DNA of 36,437 nucleotides, taken from Labilithrix sp. Lineage in GTDB: Bacteria > Myxococcota_A > Polyangia > Polyangiales > Polyangiaceae. The position numbers and the translations under genes are program-made. The notes beneath the pieces are model-generated. The model did not search any database, was not told the DNA's origin, and saw nothing but the letters and a program-made list of their open reading frames with translations. Of the stretch, positions 1-9,311 are shown piece by piece. Location of the stretch: assembly GCA_019637105.1 (NCBI GenBank), contig JAHBWF010000076.1, forward strand, positions 1 through 36,437, given 5' to 3'. Every line of letters starts with the position of its first letter. Within the stretch, counting starts at the first letter, position 1.

Positions 1-1356
1 GGTCCCCGCGGCGCCCGCCCCCGCGGCGCCCGCGCCTGCGCGGTCGTCCTTCGCGAGCAGCATCGTCTGCGAACGCGACGCGGGCTCGCTCGCGTCGAGC
101 CACGGCGACCGGCGCCACGACGAGACCGCGAGCGCGAGCGCGACGACGACGAGGCCGGCGGCGGCGAAGATCGGCCAGCGGCGCTGGAGCGGGACGGTCG
201 CGTCGAGGGCCGGCGCGCGCTCGCTGCGGGTGCTCGGCGCCGGAGTCTCGGTGCTGACCGCACGCACCGGCAGCGCGCTCCCGTCCGCGGCGACGCGCGG
301 GCCCCGGACGAAGCTCGGAGACGCCGAACCCGACGCGCTCGCCGCGCGCTCCGGCGACGACGCCGGCGCAGGGCGATCCGAGCGCGGCGCGCTCCCCGAC
401 GCCGCGAGCTCCGGCGACGGCACCGGCGACCCCGGCGCGGAGCGATCCGAGCGCGGCGCGACGTCCGACGCCGCGAGCTCCGGCGACGACGTCCGCAGGC
501 TCGTCCGGAGCGCCTGCTCGAGCGCCGCCAAGAGCTCCGAGCCGTCGGCGTAGCGCGCCGCCGGCTCCTTGGCGAGGCACCGCTCGACGAGCTGCTCGAT
601 CTCGGGACGAACGTCCGGGAGCCGCGACCGGAGCGGCTCCGGCTCCTGCTTGACGACCGCGAGCATCCGCGCGAGCTGGTTTCGTCCGTCGAAGGCGCGC
701 TTGCCGGTCAGCATCTCGTAGAGCACCGCGCCGCACGAGAACACGTCGGCGCGGACGTCGACGGTGGCGCCGCGCGCCTGCTCCGGCGCGAGGTAGCCCG
801 CCGTCCCACACGCCTCGCCGGGCCCGGTGAGATCGGTCGCCGTGTCCTCGTCGTCCGCGCGCTTGCGCGTCAGCTCGTCGTGGGCGAGCCCGAAGTCGAG
901 CACCTTGGCGAGCATCACGCCTGGCGCCGGCGTCGTGATGAAGATGTTCTCCGGCTTGACGTCGCGGTGGGTCACGTCGCCGGCGTGCGCCCGGGCGAGC
1001 GCCCGCGCCACGTCGCGCGCGATCGACAAGGACTCGTCGACGGTGAGGCGGCGCTCGTTCATCAGGGCGCGGAGCGTCTCGCCCTCGAGCAGCTCCATGA
1101 CGATGTAGCGCCGGCCGTCGCTGTCGCCGACCTCGTGGATCGACGCGATGTTCGGGTGGTTGAGCCGCGCCGCGAGCCGCGCCTCGCGCAGGAAGCGCCG
1201 GCGATGCGGCTCGACGTCGACGACGCTGCTCAGCACCTTCACGGCGACCTCGCGATCGAGGTCCTCGTCGCGGGCCGCGTAGACCTCGCCCGTCCCGCCC
1301 TTCCCGATCAGGCGCGTGATGCGGAACCGTCCGAGGCGGGTGCCCGCGAGCGACAT
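1..1356 (-). CDS. Transmembrane Ser/Thr protein kinase (Hanks type), 3' end outside window
   Basis: A eukaryotic-type protein kinase that phosphorylates Ser/Thr of partner proteins, probably at the inner membrane. Seen on the minus strand from ATG at 1356: glycine loop GKGGTGEV (residues 18-25), invariant Lys40 in AVKVL, catalytic HRDVKPEN (His130, Asp132), DFG at 154-156, and an APE-type YLAPEQ. The kinase domain covers roughly residues 10-275. It is followed by a low-complexity linker with three related copies of a Ser/Pro/Ala/Arg segment (about 290-339), then one hydrophobic helix starting WPIFAAAG near residue 391. The reading frame is still open at base 1, so the periplasmic C-terminal part is missing and no ligand domain can be named. 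It faces away from nothing obvious: the nitrilase gene upstream lies on the same strand, 132 bp away. Kinases of this type are abundant in myxobacteria. The specific partner is unknown. Confidence 0.93.
   Translation of the reverse strand, partial: MSLAGTRLGRFRITRLIGKGGTGEVYAARDEDLDREVAVKVLSSVVDVEPHRRRFLREARLAARLNHPNIASIHEVGDSDGRRYIVMELLEGETLRALMNERRLTVDESLSIARDVARALARAHAGDVTHRDVKPENIFITTPAPGVMLAKVLDFGLAHDELTRKRADDEDTATDLTGPGEACGTAGYLAPEQARGATVDVRADVFSCGAVLYEMLTGKRAFDGRNQLARMLAVVKQEPEPLRSRLPDVRPEIEQLVERCLAKEPAARYADGSELLAALEQALRTSLRTSSPELAASDVAPRSDRSAPGSPVPSPELAASGSAPRSDRPAPASSPERAASASGSASPSFVRGPRVAADGSALPVRAVSTETPAPSTRSERAPALDATVPLQRRWPIFAAAGLVVVALALAVSSWRRSPWLDASEPASRSQTMLLAKDDRAGAGAAGAGAAGT
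341..490 (-). repeat. In-frame tandem repeat coding the kinase linker
   Basis: Two clear copies 69 bp apart (23 codons), for example gcgatccgagcgcggcgcg at 373 and 442, plus a shorter third copy about 60 bp further. All lie inside the kinase gene and stay in frame. They encode a repeated Ser-Pro-Glu-Leu-Ala-Ala-Ser and Pro-Arg-Ser-Asp-Arg pattern between the kinase domain and the membrane helix, so linker length can change by repeat slippage without breaking the gene. Confidence 0.75.
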
Positions 1357-1488
1357 CGAAACACAAGCGTATCCTCCCGGGCACCGGACGATCCACCCTC
1401 GGGGCACGCCGTCCGGGCGCGTCCGCGCCGCCGCGGGGACGCGCCGGCGACCGAGCGCCGGCCGGCGTGGCGCGCCTCGGAGGCGGTC

Positions 1489-2310
1489 TCAGAGGCGCCT
1501 GTGGGACAGGCACGGGAGGGACGCGCGGACCCGGTCCTGCGCGGCGAAGTCGAGTTGCGCGAGCGCGACCCCCTCGCCCTCGCTCGCCTGGGCGAGCACG
1601 TCGCCCCACGGGTCGACGATCAGGCTCTTGCCGTAGGTCGCCCGGCCGCGCGGGTGCCGGCCGTGCTGCGCCGGCGCGAGGACGAAGACCTGGTTCTCGA
1701 TGGCCCGCGCGCGGAGGAGCACGTGCCAGTGGTCCTTGCCCGTCGTGAGCGTGAAGGCCGCGGGCACGGTGACGAGCCGGACCCCCTGGCTCACGAGCTG
1801 GCGGTAGAGCTCCGGGAAGCGGAGATCGTAGCAGATCGTCATCCCGAGCTTCGCCGTCGCCGAGCCCGCGGCGACGTCCGCGACGACGGGCTCGCTGCCC
1901 GCGCGCGTCGCGCCCGACTCGAGGAGCTTCGTCCCGTCCGCGAGGTCGACGTCGAACAGGTGGATCTTGCGGTACCGCGCGACGACGCGACCGTCGGGGG
2001 CGACGAGCAGCGACGTGTTGTAGGGACGCGCCGCGTCGCCGCTCGCCTCCGGCATGCCGCCCGCGACGATCCACACGCCGTGCTCCCGCGACGCCTCGCG
2101 CACGGCGTTCGTGATGGGGCCGCTCGCCCCGTCCTCGGTGCTCTCGGCGATCTCCCGCTTGTGCGCCTCCTCGCCCATGAAGGCGAAGTTCTCCGGGAGG
2201 GCGACGAGCTCCGCGCCGGCGCGCGCGGCCTCCGCGATCCGCGCGCGCGCGCGCTCGAGGTTCTTCGAGACGTCGTCCTGGCTCGACAGCTGTATGACCG
2301 CGGCTCGCAT
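1489..2310 (-). CDS. Carbon-nitrogen hydrolase, nitrilase superfamily (Nit1/Nit2-like amidase)
   Basis: A cytoplasmic C-N hydrolase of 273 residues. The nitrilase-superfamily Glu-Lys-Cys triad is visible: Glu40 in LPENFAF, Lys115 in YRKIHLFD, and Cys160 in ICYDLRFPELYR. The segment YRKIHLFDVD and the ICYDLRFPELYR block are typical of the Nit branch, whose known members hydrolyse deaminated glutathione or omega-amides, so a metabolite-repair role is the best inference. Length is normal for the family and the protein is complete. The start ATG has no Shine-Dalgarno-like sequence, but a TAAGAT hexamer lies 11 nt upstream. The mRNA may therefore be nearly leaderless, with the promoter abutting the palindromic repeat at 2326-2367. 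The exact substrate cannot be told from sequence. Confidence 0.92.
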   Translation of the reverse strand: MRAAVIQLSSQDDVSKNLERARARIAEAARAGAELVALPENFAFMGEEAHKREIAESTEDGASGPITNAVREASREHGVWIVAGGMPEASGDAARPYNTSLLVAPDGRVVARYRKIHLFDVDLADGTKLLESGATRAGSEPVVADVAAGSATAKLGMTICYDLRFPELYRQLVSQGVRLVTVPAAFTLTTGKDHWHVLLRARAIENQVFVLAPAQHGRHPRGRATYGKSLIVDPWGDVLAQASEGEGVALAQLDFAAQDRVRASLPCLSHRRL

Positions 2311-2321
2311 CGTCGATGCTA

Positions 2322-2327
2322 ATCTTA
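2322..2327 (-). promoter_or_regulatory. Candidate -10 element (TAAGAT) for the nitrilase gene
   Basis: On the minus strand TAAGAT ends 11 nt before the ATG at 2310, in an AT-richer patch of an otherwise very GC-rich window. It touches the edge of the palindromic element. A start site 6-7 nt downstream would leave only about 5 nt of leader, which fits the absence of a ribosome binding site. This is inferred from sequence only. Confidence 0.35.
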
Positions 2328-2367
2328 GTACCTCGACCCATCGATTTCGACGGGTCGAGGTACGACC
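2326..2367. repeat. Palindromic dispersed repeat, copy 1
   Basis: Perfect 12-bp arms gtacctcgaccc (2328-2339) and gggtcgaggtac (2352-2363) surround a 12-nt centre that contains two tcga tetramers. A second copy at 30045-30086 matches over 42 bp with 4 differences. Both copies lie just upstream of a minus-strand gene start and next to a TANNNT hexamer. It may be an operator, a REP-like element, or the end of a small non-autonomous mobile element. Confidence 0.8.
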
Positions 2368-2411
2368 ATGAAAGAAGCCGGCCGAGCTTCGGGCGAGCGG
2401 AGCTAGCGCGC

Positions 2412-2644
2412 GTGGAAGAGGCGATCGTCGTCGCGGCCGAGGTGCAGGACGGCGCCGGCGTCCTCGCGGACGAGCCGATCACGATCGCCACGCTGCGCGG
2501 CGCGATCGACGGCCGCGAGCGCCGCGTCCGCATCGTCGGCGGCCCCACCCGTCACGGCGGGTTCGCCCGCCTCGCCGGCTACGTCGTCCCAGCCGTCGGC
2601 GCGCGCGTTCACTCGACCTCCGCGAGCCGCGCCGCCGCGCCGCC
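2412..2644 (+). pseudogene. Probable damaged coding stretch upstream of the matrixin-like gene
   Basis: From GTG 2412 one plus-strand frame has nearly all G/C third positions and reads as a plausible beta-rich domain (AIVVAAEVQDGAGV, then ITIATLRGAIDGRERRVRIV, ending GYVVPAVGARV). This bias persists to about 2640 and then moves to a different frame, where the protease begins. It has no proper N-terminus or signal peptide: the palindromic repeat lies where one would be expected. It could be the remnant of a separate exported protein, or the front half of the protease gene joined by a frameshift. The family is not recognised with certainty. A 69-codon minus-strand frame over the same bases looks like a shadow. 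Confidence 0.45.
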
Positions 2645-3766
2645 GTGGCCCGCCCGGGGCGACGCTGGGTGCCGAGCACGCCCGCGGGGACCTGGGACGC
2701 GAGCGCGCTCCCGCTCCGCTTCGTCCTCGCCCTCCCGCCGAGCCGCGATCTCGGCGCGGACGCCGCCGCCGAGATCGAGGTCGCCGCGCGGACGTGGGGC
2801 CGCCCCGCGTGCACCGCGTTCCGCGCGCGCTTCGACGGCGAGCGCTCGATCGCCCCGGGCGACGACGGCGAGAACGCCGTGTTCTTCCACGACACCGCGT
2901 GGCCGGACGAGCTCGAGCCGGGCGCGCTCGCGCAGACGATCCTCCACACCGACGGGGCCGGCAAGCTCCGCGACGCCGACGTCCACGTCAACGGCGCCGC
3001 GTTCCGCTTCTCGACCGACGGCGCGCCCGGCACGCAGGACGTCCGCGGCGTCCTCGTCCACGAGATCGGCCACGCGCTCGGCCTCGGGCACTCGGCCGAC
3101 GCCCGCGCGACGATGAACGTCTCGGGCTCGGGCCTGCGCTGGCGCTCGCTCGAGAAGGACGACGTCGACGGCGTCTGCGCGCTCTACCCGGGCGCCGGGA
3201 GCGCGGGCTGCGACGCCGAGCCTTGCCCCGCGGGCCTGCTCTGCGTCGCCGGCGCGTGCCAGCGGCCGGCCGATCGCGCCGACGTGTGCTCGCCCTGCGC
3301 GCCCGAGGTCGGCGCGTGCGAGGCCGCGGGCGACGAGGCGCGCTGCGTCGACGTCGGGACCGGCGACGCGGCGGGCCGCGTGTGCGGACGCGCGTGCGCG
3401 CGCGACGAGGACTGCGGCGCGGGCTTCGCGTGCCGGCCGACGACCGAGGCCGGCGATCTCCAGTGCCTGTCGCGGACGGCCTGCCGGAACGGCGCGAACG
3501 TCTGCGCCTCCGACGCGGACTGCAGGCATCCGGGGGCGATCTGCCGCTCCGGCGCGTGCGTCGGTCCGCCGGACGGCGTCCCCGACGCGGGCGGCGCGGA
3601 CGCGGGCGGAGGCGCCGGCGCGGACGAGCTCGTGCCGAAGGGAGGCGGGAACGACTGCGCCTGCCGGTCGGCCCCCGGCGCCGGCGGCGCGACCGTGACG
3701 CTCGCGTTCGCCGCGCTCGCCGCGCTGAGCGCGCTTCGGCGCGCCATCCGCCGGAGGCTCGAGTAG
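2645..3766 (+). CDS. Matrixin-like zinc metalloprotease with MYXO-CTERM-type tail
   Basis: A predicted extracytoplasmic zinc protease of 373 residues. The metzincin site HEIGHALGLGHS puts zinc ligands at His139, His143 and His149 with Glu140 as the base, and ATMNVSG downstream supplies the Met-turn. The catalytic domain spans about residues 20-190. A Cys-rich stretch follows (about 190-320, with repeated CxxxC and CxxGxC pairs), then a Gly/Asp linker. The C-terminus has a Cys-containing NDCACRSAP motif, a hydrophobic segment and an Arg-rich end (ALRRAIRRRLE). That is the layout of the MYXO-CTERM sorting signal, used in Myxococcota for surface anchoring. The GTG at 2645 is only a best guess: no signal peptide follows it, and upstream coding bias in another frame suggests the true N-terminus has been lost by a frameshift. 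Confidence 0.85.
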   Translation: MARPGRRWVPSTPAGTWDASALPLRFVLALPPSRDLGADAAAEIEVAARTWGRPACTAFRARFDGERSIAPGDDGENAVFFHDTAWPDELEPGALAQTILHTDGAGKLRDADVHVNGAAFRFSTDGAPGTQDVRGVLVHEIGHALGLGHSADARATMNVSGSGLRWRSLEKDDVDGVCALYPGAGSAGCDAEPCPAGLLCVAGACQRPADRADVCSPCAPEVGACEAAGDEARCVDVGTGDAAGRVCGRACARDEDCGAGFACRPTTEAGDLQCLSRTACRNGANVCASDADCRHPGAICRSGACVGPPDGVPDAGGADAGGGAGADELVPKGGGNDCACRSAPGAGGATVTLAFAALAALSALRRAIRRRLE

Positions 3767-3776
3767 AGTCCACCGC

Positions 3777-4783
3777 GTGCCGCCCCTGCCCCACGGCCTC
3801 GACCTCGCGACCTTCCGAGCGGCGCGCGCGCGCCTCGACCGGCGCGTCGTCCACACACCGCTCGTCCACCTCCGGAGCGGCGTCGTCGATCCCGGGGGCG
3901 GCGTCGACGAGCGCGGCGTCGTCACGACGCCCGCCGTCGACGAGCGCCTCCCCCACGACGCCTGGCTGAAGCTCGAGTGCCTCCAGGTGACCGGCTCGTT
4001 CAAGGCGCGCGGCGCGCTGAACCGCGTCCTGTCGCTCGCGCCCGAGCAGGCGCGGCGAGGGATCGTCACCGCGTCGGGGGGCAACCACGGCCTCGCCGTC
4101 GCGTACGCCGGCCGCGCGGTCGGAGCCCCCGTGACCGTCTACCTCCCGCGGCTCACGCCGGAGGCGAAGGCGCGGCGGATCGCGCGCTGGGGCGCGGAGG
4201 TCGTCCGCGCCGGCGAGGTGTGGGACGACGCCCACGCCGAGGCGCTCGCGCGGGCCGAGCGCGACGGCCTCACGTACGTTCACCCGTTCGCCGATCCCGA
4301 GGTCGTCGCCGGTCAGGGGACGATCGCCCTCGAGGTCTTCGAACAAGCGCCCGACATTGACGCCATCGTCGTCGCCATCGGCGGCGGCGGCCTGATGGCC
4401 GGCGTCGGCGCCGCCGCGCGCCTGCTCCGCCCCGGCGTGCGCGTCGTCGGCGTCGAGCCCGTCGGCGCGCCGACGCTCCACGCGAGCCTCGAGGCCGGCC
4501 GCGTGGTCGAGCTCCCGTCGATCGCGACCTTGGGCCGGAACCCTCGCGCGCCGCGCCGGAGCGATCCTGCACCTTCGAGATCGTCCGCGCCGTCGTCGAC
4601 GAGATCGTCCTCGTCACCGACGGCAGTGCGGGCGCCGCCCGCTACCTGCTCGACGACGTCGGCGTCGGCGTCGAGCTCGCGGGCGCCGCCGCCGTCGCCG
4701 CGCTCCTCACGCGGAGGGCCTCCCTCGCCGGCGCGAGGCGTCCGTGCGCCCTCGTCTGCGGCGCCGGCACCGACGGCCGCTGA
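3777..4783 (+). pseudogene. Threonine dehydratase-like PLP enzyme, frameshifted near 4535
   Basis: A fold-type II PLP enzyme of the threonine/serine dehydratase group, which deaminates Thr to 2-oxobutanoate. From GTG 3777 the sequence has the PLP-lysine motif VTGSFKARG (Lys76), SGGNHGLAVA, and the phosphate-binding GGGGLMAGVGA. After SIATLG (about 4535) the open frame turns into Arg/Ser-rich nonsense. The expected C-terminus (FEIVRAVVDEIVLVTDG, VELAGAAAVAALL, CALVCGAGTDGR, stop TGA 4781-4783) continues in another frame. Aligning by motif suggests two small indels between about 4535 and 4565. An extra stretch of about 30 residues (33-62, Val/Asp/Gly-rich) sits between TPLVHLR and AWLKLECL, where relatives have a short link. 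It is broken in this sequence, or intact if those bases are consensus errors. There is no ACT regulatory domain. Confidence 0.8.
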
Positions 4784-4859
4784 CCGCGCGCGCTCGCGGC
4801 GTCGCGCTCCGTCGAGGCGCCGCGGTGCGCTCGTCGAGGCGACCGCGGCGGCCGCCGCG

Positions 4860-6269
4860 TCAGTCCCTCGGGCAGGGCGCCGGATTCGGGCACGCGCTGA
4901 CGGCTGGCCTCGGATGCGTCTGGTGGCACTGCGCGATCCCGGAGAACGTGTTCGACGCGAGGAAGTCGAGGGCGTCCCCGGTCCAGCCGCGCACGATCCC
5001 GTCGGCCGCGCTGTCCTCGATCGCCGTGTTGGTCACGAACGCCGACGCGGGCTGCCCGCCGTAGACGATGATCGCGCCCTGGTTCGTGAAGCGGGGGTTC
5101 GCCGGGCTCGGGCAGTCGTAGCTCGAGATGCCCGAGACGCCGCCAGCGTAGGCGATCCGCGTGTGGTCGATCGCGTCGTTCGCGTCCGGTGTGCCCTTGA
5201 AGAGGAGGCCGGTCCAGTCGCCGGGCGCCGGAGCGGCCTCCGCGGACGTGAAGACGATCGGCGCCGCCGCGGTCCCGATCGCGCGGAGGACGCCGTTCGC
5301 CGGCCCGTTGCTCGTCGAGCCGTCCATCAACAGGCGCGATCCCTTGGCGAAGCGCATCGTGACGCCCGGCTCGATGGTGAGCGTGGCCTTCTCGGTCCCC
5401 GTAGGCGCGCCGACGCTGAGCTGACTGCCCTTGACGAAATACGGGACCCCGCGGTTCGCGAGGGTCGCGTCCTCGCGGACGGCGTCACGACCGCCGAGGC
5501 CCGCAATCACGATCGCGTCGATCGCGTTGCCGGTGTACGCGCCGGTCGGGATCGTGCCGGCGGCGCGTCCCCACGTGCCGATCGGGTACGACGCGCCGCC
5601 GGAGATCGTCAGGTCTCGGGATCCCGGCGTGAGACCGCCCCCCTCGCGGAGCAAGAGCCCGAGCGACGCCGAGCCCTTCAGCGTGAGGTGATCCGCGTGC
5701 AGGCGGCCCTGCGTGGGCGCCTCCTGGTCGCCGCGGACGTCGAGCATCCCGAACGTGTCGAGCGGGCTGCCGTTGGCGAAGCCTCCGCCTTCGATCGACG
5801 TATGGACGAAGCGGAGCTCGGAGGTCGGGCCCGCCTCGATCACCGACCACGGATCGGCCGCGTCGGCGCGCTCGATCGTGATCGGCTCGTCGGCCGCGCC
5901 CTCGGCGACGAGCTTGCCGCGGACGTAGACGCCCATGCCCTTGCGGATGCGCACGACCGCGCACGGCTCGATCGTGAGCGTCTTGCCCGCGCCGATGGTC
6001 AGCGTGAAGTCGACGACGTGCGGGCTGCCGGCGGCGGTCCACGTCTCGTCGTCCGACGCGAGGGCGCCGGAGGCGTGCGTCGTCCCCTCGCCGGCCGGCG
6101 GGACGCACGTCGAAGCGACCGCGGCGTCCGGCCCCGCGTCGCCCTCTTCGACCGGCGGACCGGGATCGTCGGCGGTGGCCGTCTCGGTGCACCCGCCCCC
6201 GGCGAGCAACGTGACGAGCGCGAGCGCGAACGGCGCCAGGATCAAGCAGCAAGGCTTTTGCGAGAGCAA
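4860..6269 (-). CDS. Secreted lipoprotein with right-handed beta-helix-like repeats
   Basis: The predicted protein has 469 residues. The start is inferred as TTG 6269, because GGAGG lies 6 nt upstream and a signal peptide follows immediately (LSQKPCCLILAPFALALVT, then LLAGGGC with Cys27 as the likely lipidated residue). After an Asp/Glu/Pro-rich linker the body repeats motifs such as LTIEPCAVVRIRKGMGVYV, LVAEGAADEPITIERA, LTIEPGVTMRFAKGSRLLM and LRAIGTAAAPIVFTSAE. This pattern of short beta strands ending in 'pity'-like turns is seen in right-handed parallel beta-helix surface proteins of myxobacteria. No catalytic motif is visible. Late Cys residues (ISSYDCPSP, IAQCHQTHP, ACPNPAPC) may form disulfides. 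It is convergent with the broken dehydratase gene, 76 bp apart. Function is unknown; an outer-membrane or surface role is inferred. Confidence 0.8.
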   Translation of the reverse strand: MLSQKPCCLILAPFALALVTLLAGGGCTETATADDPGPPVEEGDAGPDAAVASTCVPPAGEGTTHASGALASDDETWTAAGSPHVVDFTLTIGAGKTLTIEPCAVVRIRKGMGVYVRGKLVAEGAADEPITIERADAADPWSVIEAGPTSELRFVHTSIEGGGFANGSPLDTFGMLDVRGDQEAPTQGRLHADHLTLKGSASLGLLLREGGGLTPGSRDLTISGGASYPIGTWGRAAGTIPTGAYTGNAIDAIVIAGLGGRDAVREDATLANRGVPYFVKGSQLSVGAPTGTEKATLTIEPGVTMRFAKGSRLLMDGSTSNGPANGVLRAIGTAAAPIVFTSAEAAPAPGDWTGLLFKGTPDANDAIDHTRIAYAGGVSGISSYDCPSPANPRFTNQGAIIVYGGQPASAFVTNTAIEDSAADGIVRGWTGDALDFLASNTFSGIAQCHQTHPRPAVSACPNPAPCPRD

Positions 6270-6275
6270 AGCAGA

Positions 6276-6280
6276 CCTCC
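6276..6280 (-). promoter_or_regulatory. Ribosome binding site GGAGG fixing a TTG start
   Basis: GGAGG on the minus strand lies 6 nt upstream of TTG 6269. This start places the signal peptide at the extreme N-terminus. Upstream in the same frame there is only Arg/Ala-rich sequence that does not look coding. Confidence 0.65.
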
Positions 6281-6745
6281 GTGAGGGTGAAGCGTCGAGG
6301 CGCCCGCGCTGCGCGCCTCGTGCCACGGCAAAAAAGCCAACGATTCCCACGCCGAATACGCGAGACCGCCGCCGATTGAGCACGCCCCGCGCGACCCCTG
6401 CGCCGAGCCTGCGCAGCCGCGACGATGCGCCGAGGTACGCCCCCCCCTCGCCCACCGCTCCGCCGCCACGCGCGCTCGCTCGAACGCGTCCCCGCCATGC
6501 GCGCTCGCTCGAACGCGGAACACGCGCACGGCCGCACCGAACGCCGCGCGACCGCGCCATCGCTGCGCGCGACGCGACCGCTCCGCCGCCACGCGCGCTC
6601 GCTCGAACGCGGAACACGCGCACGACCGCGCCCGCGCGGCTGCGCCGTCGCTGCGCGCACGACTCGACCGCGCGCCGGCTCACCCGCGCCATCGCGCGTA
6701 CGCGATTCGACCGCGCGCCCGCCGCCGTGGCGACCGCGCGCGCGG
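6281..6745. other. Repeat-rich intergenic region without a gene
   Basis: This is 465 bp between the ligase 3' end and the beta-helix lipoprotein 5' end. All frames on both strands read as Arg/Ala/Ser-rich low-complexity sequence with no recognisable protein. The part next to the ligase gene holds the direct repeats at 6454-6624. The part near 6290-6400 is less GC-rich and may hold the lipoprotein promoter, although I cannot place one firmly. Confidence 0.6.
6454..6624. repeat. Direct repeats downstream of the acyl-CoA ligase gene
   Basis: A perfect 35-bp direct repeat occupies 6454-6488 and 6577-6611. An overlapping perfect 32-bp repeat occupies 6499-6530 and 6593-6624. All copies share the core gcgctcgctcgaacgcg. 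The repeats lie past the 3' end of the ligase gene (minus strand, ends 6746), like the other arrays in this window. Confidence 0.85.
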
Positions 6746-8554
<1,809 letters not shown>

Positions 8555-8683
8555 GGCCCGCGGAGGATACCCCCCGCGCCCGATCCGGACCAGCGCGCAT
8601 CACGGCGTCGCCCCTCGCGGAGCGCCGCGCGCCGGCGCCGCCCGGCTTCGACGCAGCGCGGCGTGGCGTGGACCGCGCTTCGA

Positions 8684-8696
8684 TTTACAGTGTAAA
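8684..8696. promoter_or_regulatory. Palindromic operator candidate upstream of the acyl-CoA ligase
   Basis: tttaca-g-tgtaaa is a perfect 6-1-6 palindrome, and its AT-richness stands out in this GC-rich window. It sits 130 bp upstream of the ligase start, between that gene and the 3' end of the small lipoprotein gene on the same strand. Size and symmetry suit a TetR-family regulator of acyl-CoA metabolism. No such regulator is encoded in the window, so this is inference. Confidence 0.45.
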
Positions 8697-8741
8697 GCTC
8701 CCGCCTCGCGTCGCGGCTCGCCCGCGCGGGCCTCCGCGGGA

Positions 8742-9146
8742 TCAGCGCGTCGCGACGAAGCGCCCCGCCAGGCCGCTCTGCTCGCAGTCGGCCTTGGCGC
8801 TCTCGGCCGTGAAGCCGCGCGCGCCCGCGTAGTACCGCTTCACCTCGCCGTCGGCGACCGCGCAGCTTCCGACGCGGCCCGCGCTCGGGCAGGCGGCGAC
8901 GCGGAAGTCCCCGCGCGCGCCGCGGCAGAGCGCGCGCTCGACGCCGAAGCTCCCGGTAGCCGAGGAGTACTCGCTGCAGGTCCCCTGCTCGGCGACCACG
9001 TCGCAGCTCGCGAGCGCGCGGACCGCGGCCGACGTCGCGGTCGTCGCGCCGAGCGGCTCCTCCTTCGGCCGGCTGCACGCGAGCGTGGCCAGCATGGCGA
9101 CGGTGACGGCGCCGACGGTGACGAAGCTCTTCGCGAAGGGGCTCAT
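8742..9146 (-). CDS. Small Cys-rich lipoprotein, unknown function
   Basis: The protein has 134 residues with a clear lipoprotein signal: FVTVGAVTVAMLATLAC, lipidated Cys24. The mature part has eight or so further Cys residues (SCDVV, GTCSEY, ALCRGA, AACPSA, GSCAV, DCEQS), enough for several disulfides, and ends SGLAGRFVATR. I do not recognise a family. The spaced Cys and short length suggest a compact periplasmic or outer-membrane domain. It is divergent from the reductase gene at 9312 with 165 bp between, so the two may share a promoter region. It lies upstream of the ligase on the same strand with 187 bp between, so it is probably not co-transcribed. Confidence 0.75.
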   Translation of the reverse strand: MSPFAKSFVTVGAVTVAMLATLACSRPKEEPLGATTATSAAVRALASCDVVAEQGTCSEYSSATGSFGVERALCRGARGDFRVAACPSAGRVGSCAVADGEVKRYYAGARGFTAESAKADCEQSGLAGRFVATR

Positions 9147-9311
9147 GGCGCTCTCCTACGGCGCCGGTGGAAATTGCTTCCCGCGCTCTTCGAAGATCGA
9201 GCACGCGGCGGCGAGGCCTCGGCGGCGGGCGCCGCCCCGCCGGGCCGCTCCCGGGCCGTTCGCCGGCCTTGGGCCTTCCCGCCGCGGGGGTCCTTCGTTA
9301 GAGACCGAGGC

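Noticed and set aside
880-2322. A long plus-strand frame opposite the kinase and nitrilase genes.
   Set aside because: The kinase and nitrilase motifs on the minus strand are decisive. The plus frame is Arg/Asp/Val-rich and has the composition expected from the opposite strand of a GC-rich gene.
2403-2612. A 69-codon minus-strand ORF upstream of the matrixin-like gene.
   Set aside because: The plus-strand frame over the same bases has the stronger third-position bias and a more natural protein composition.
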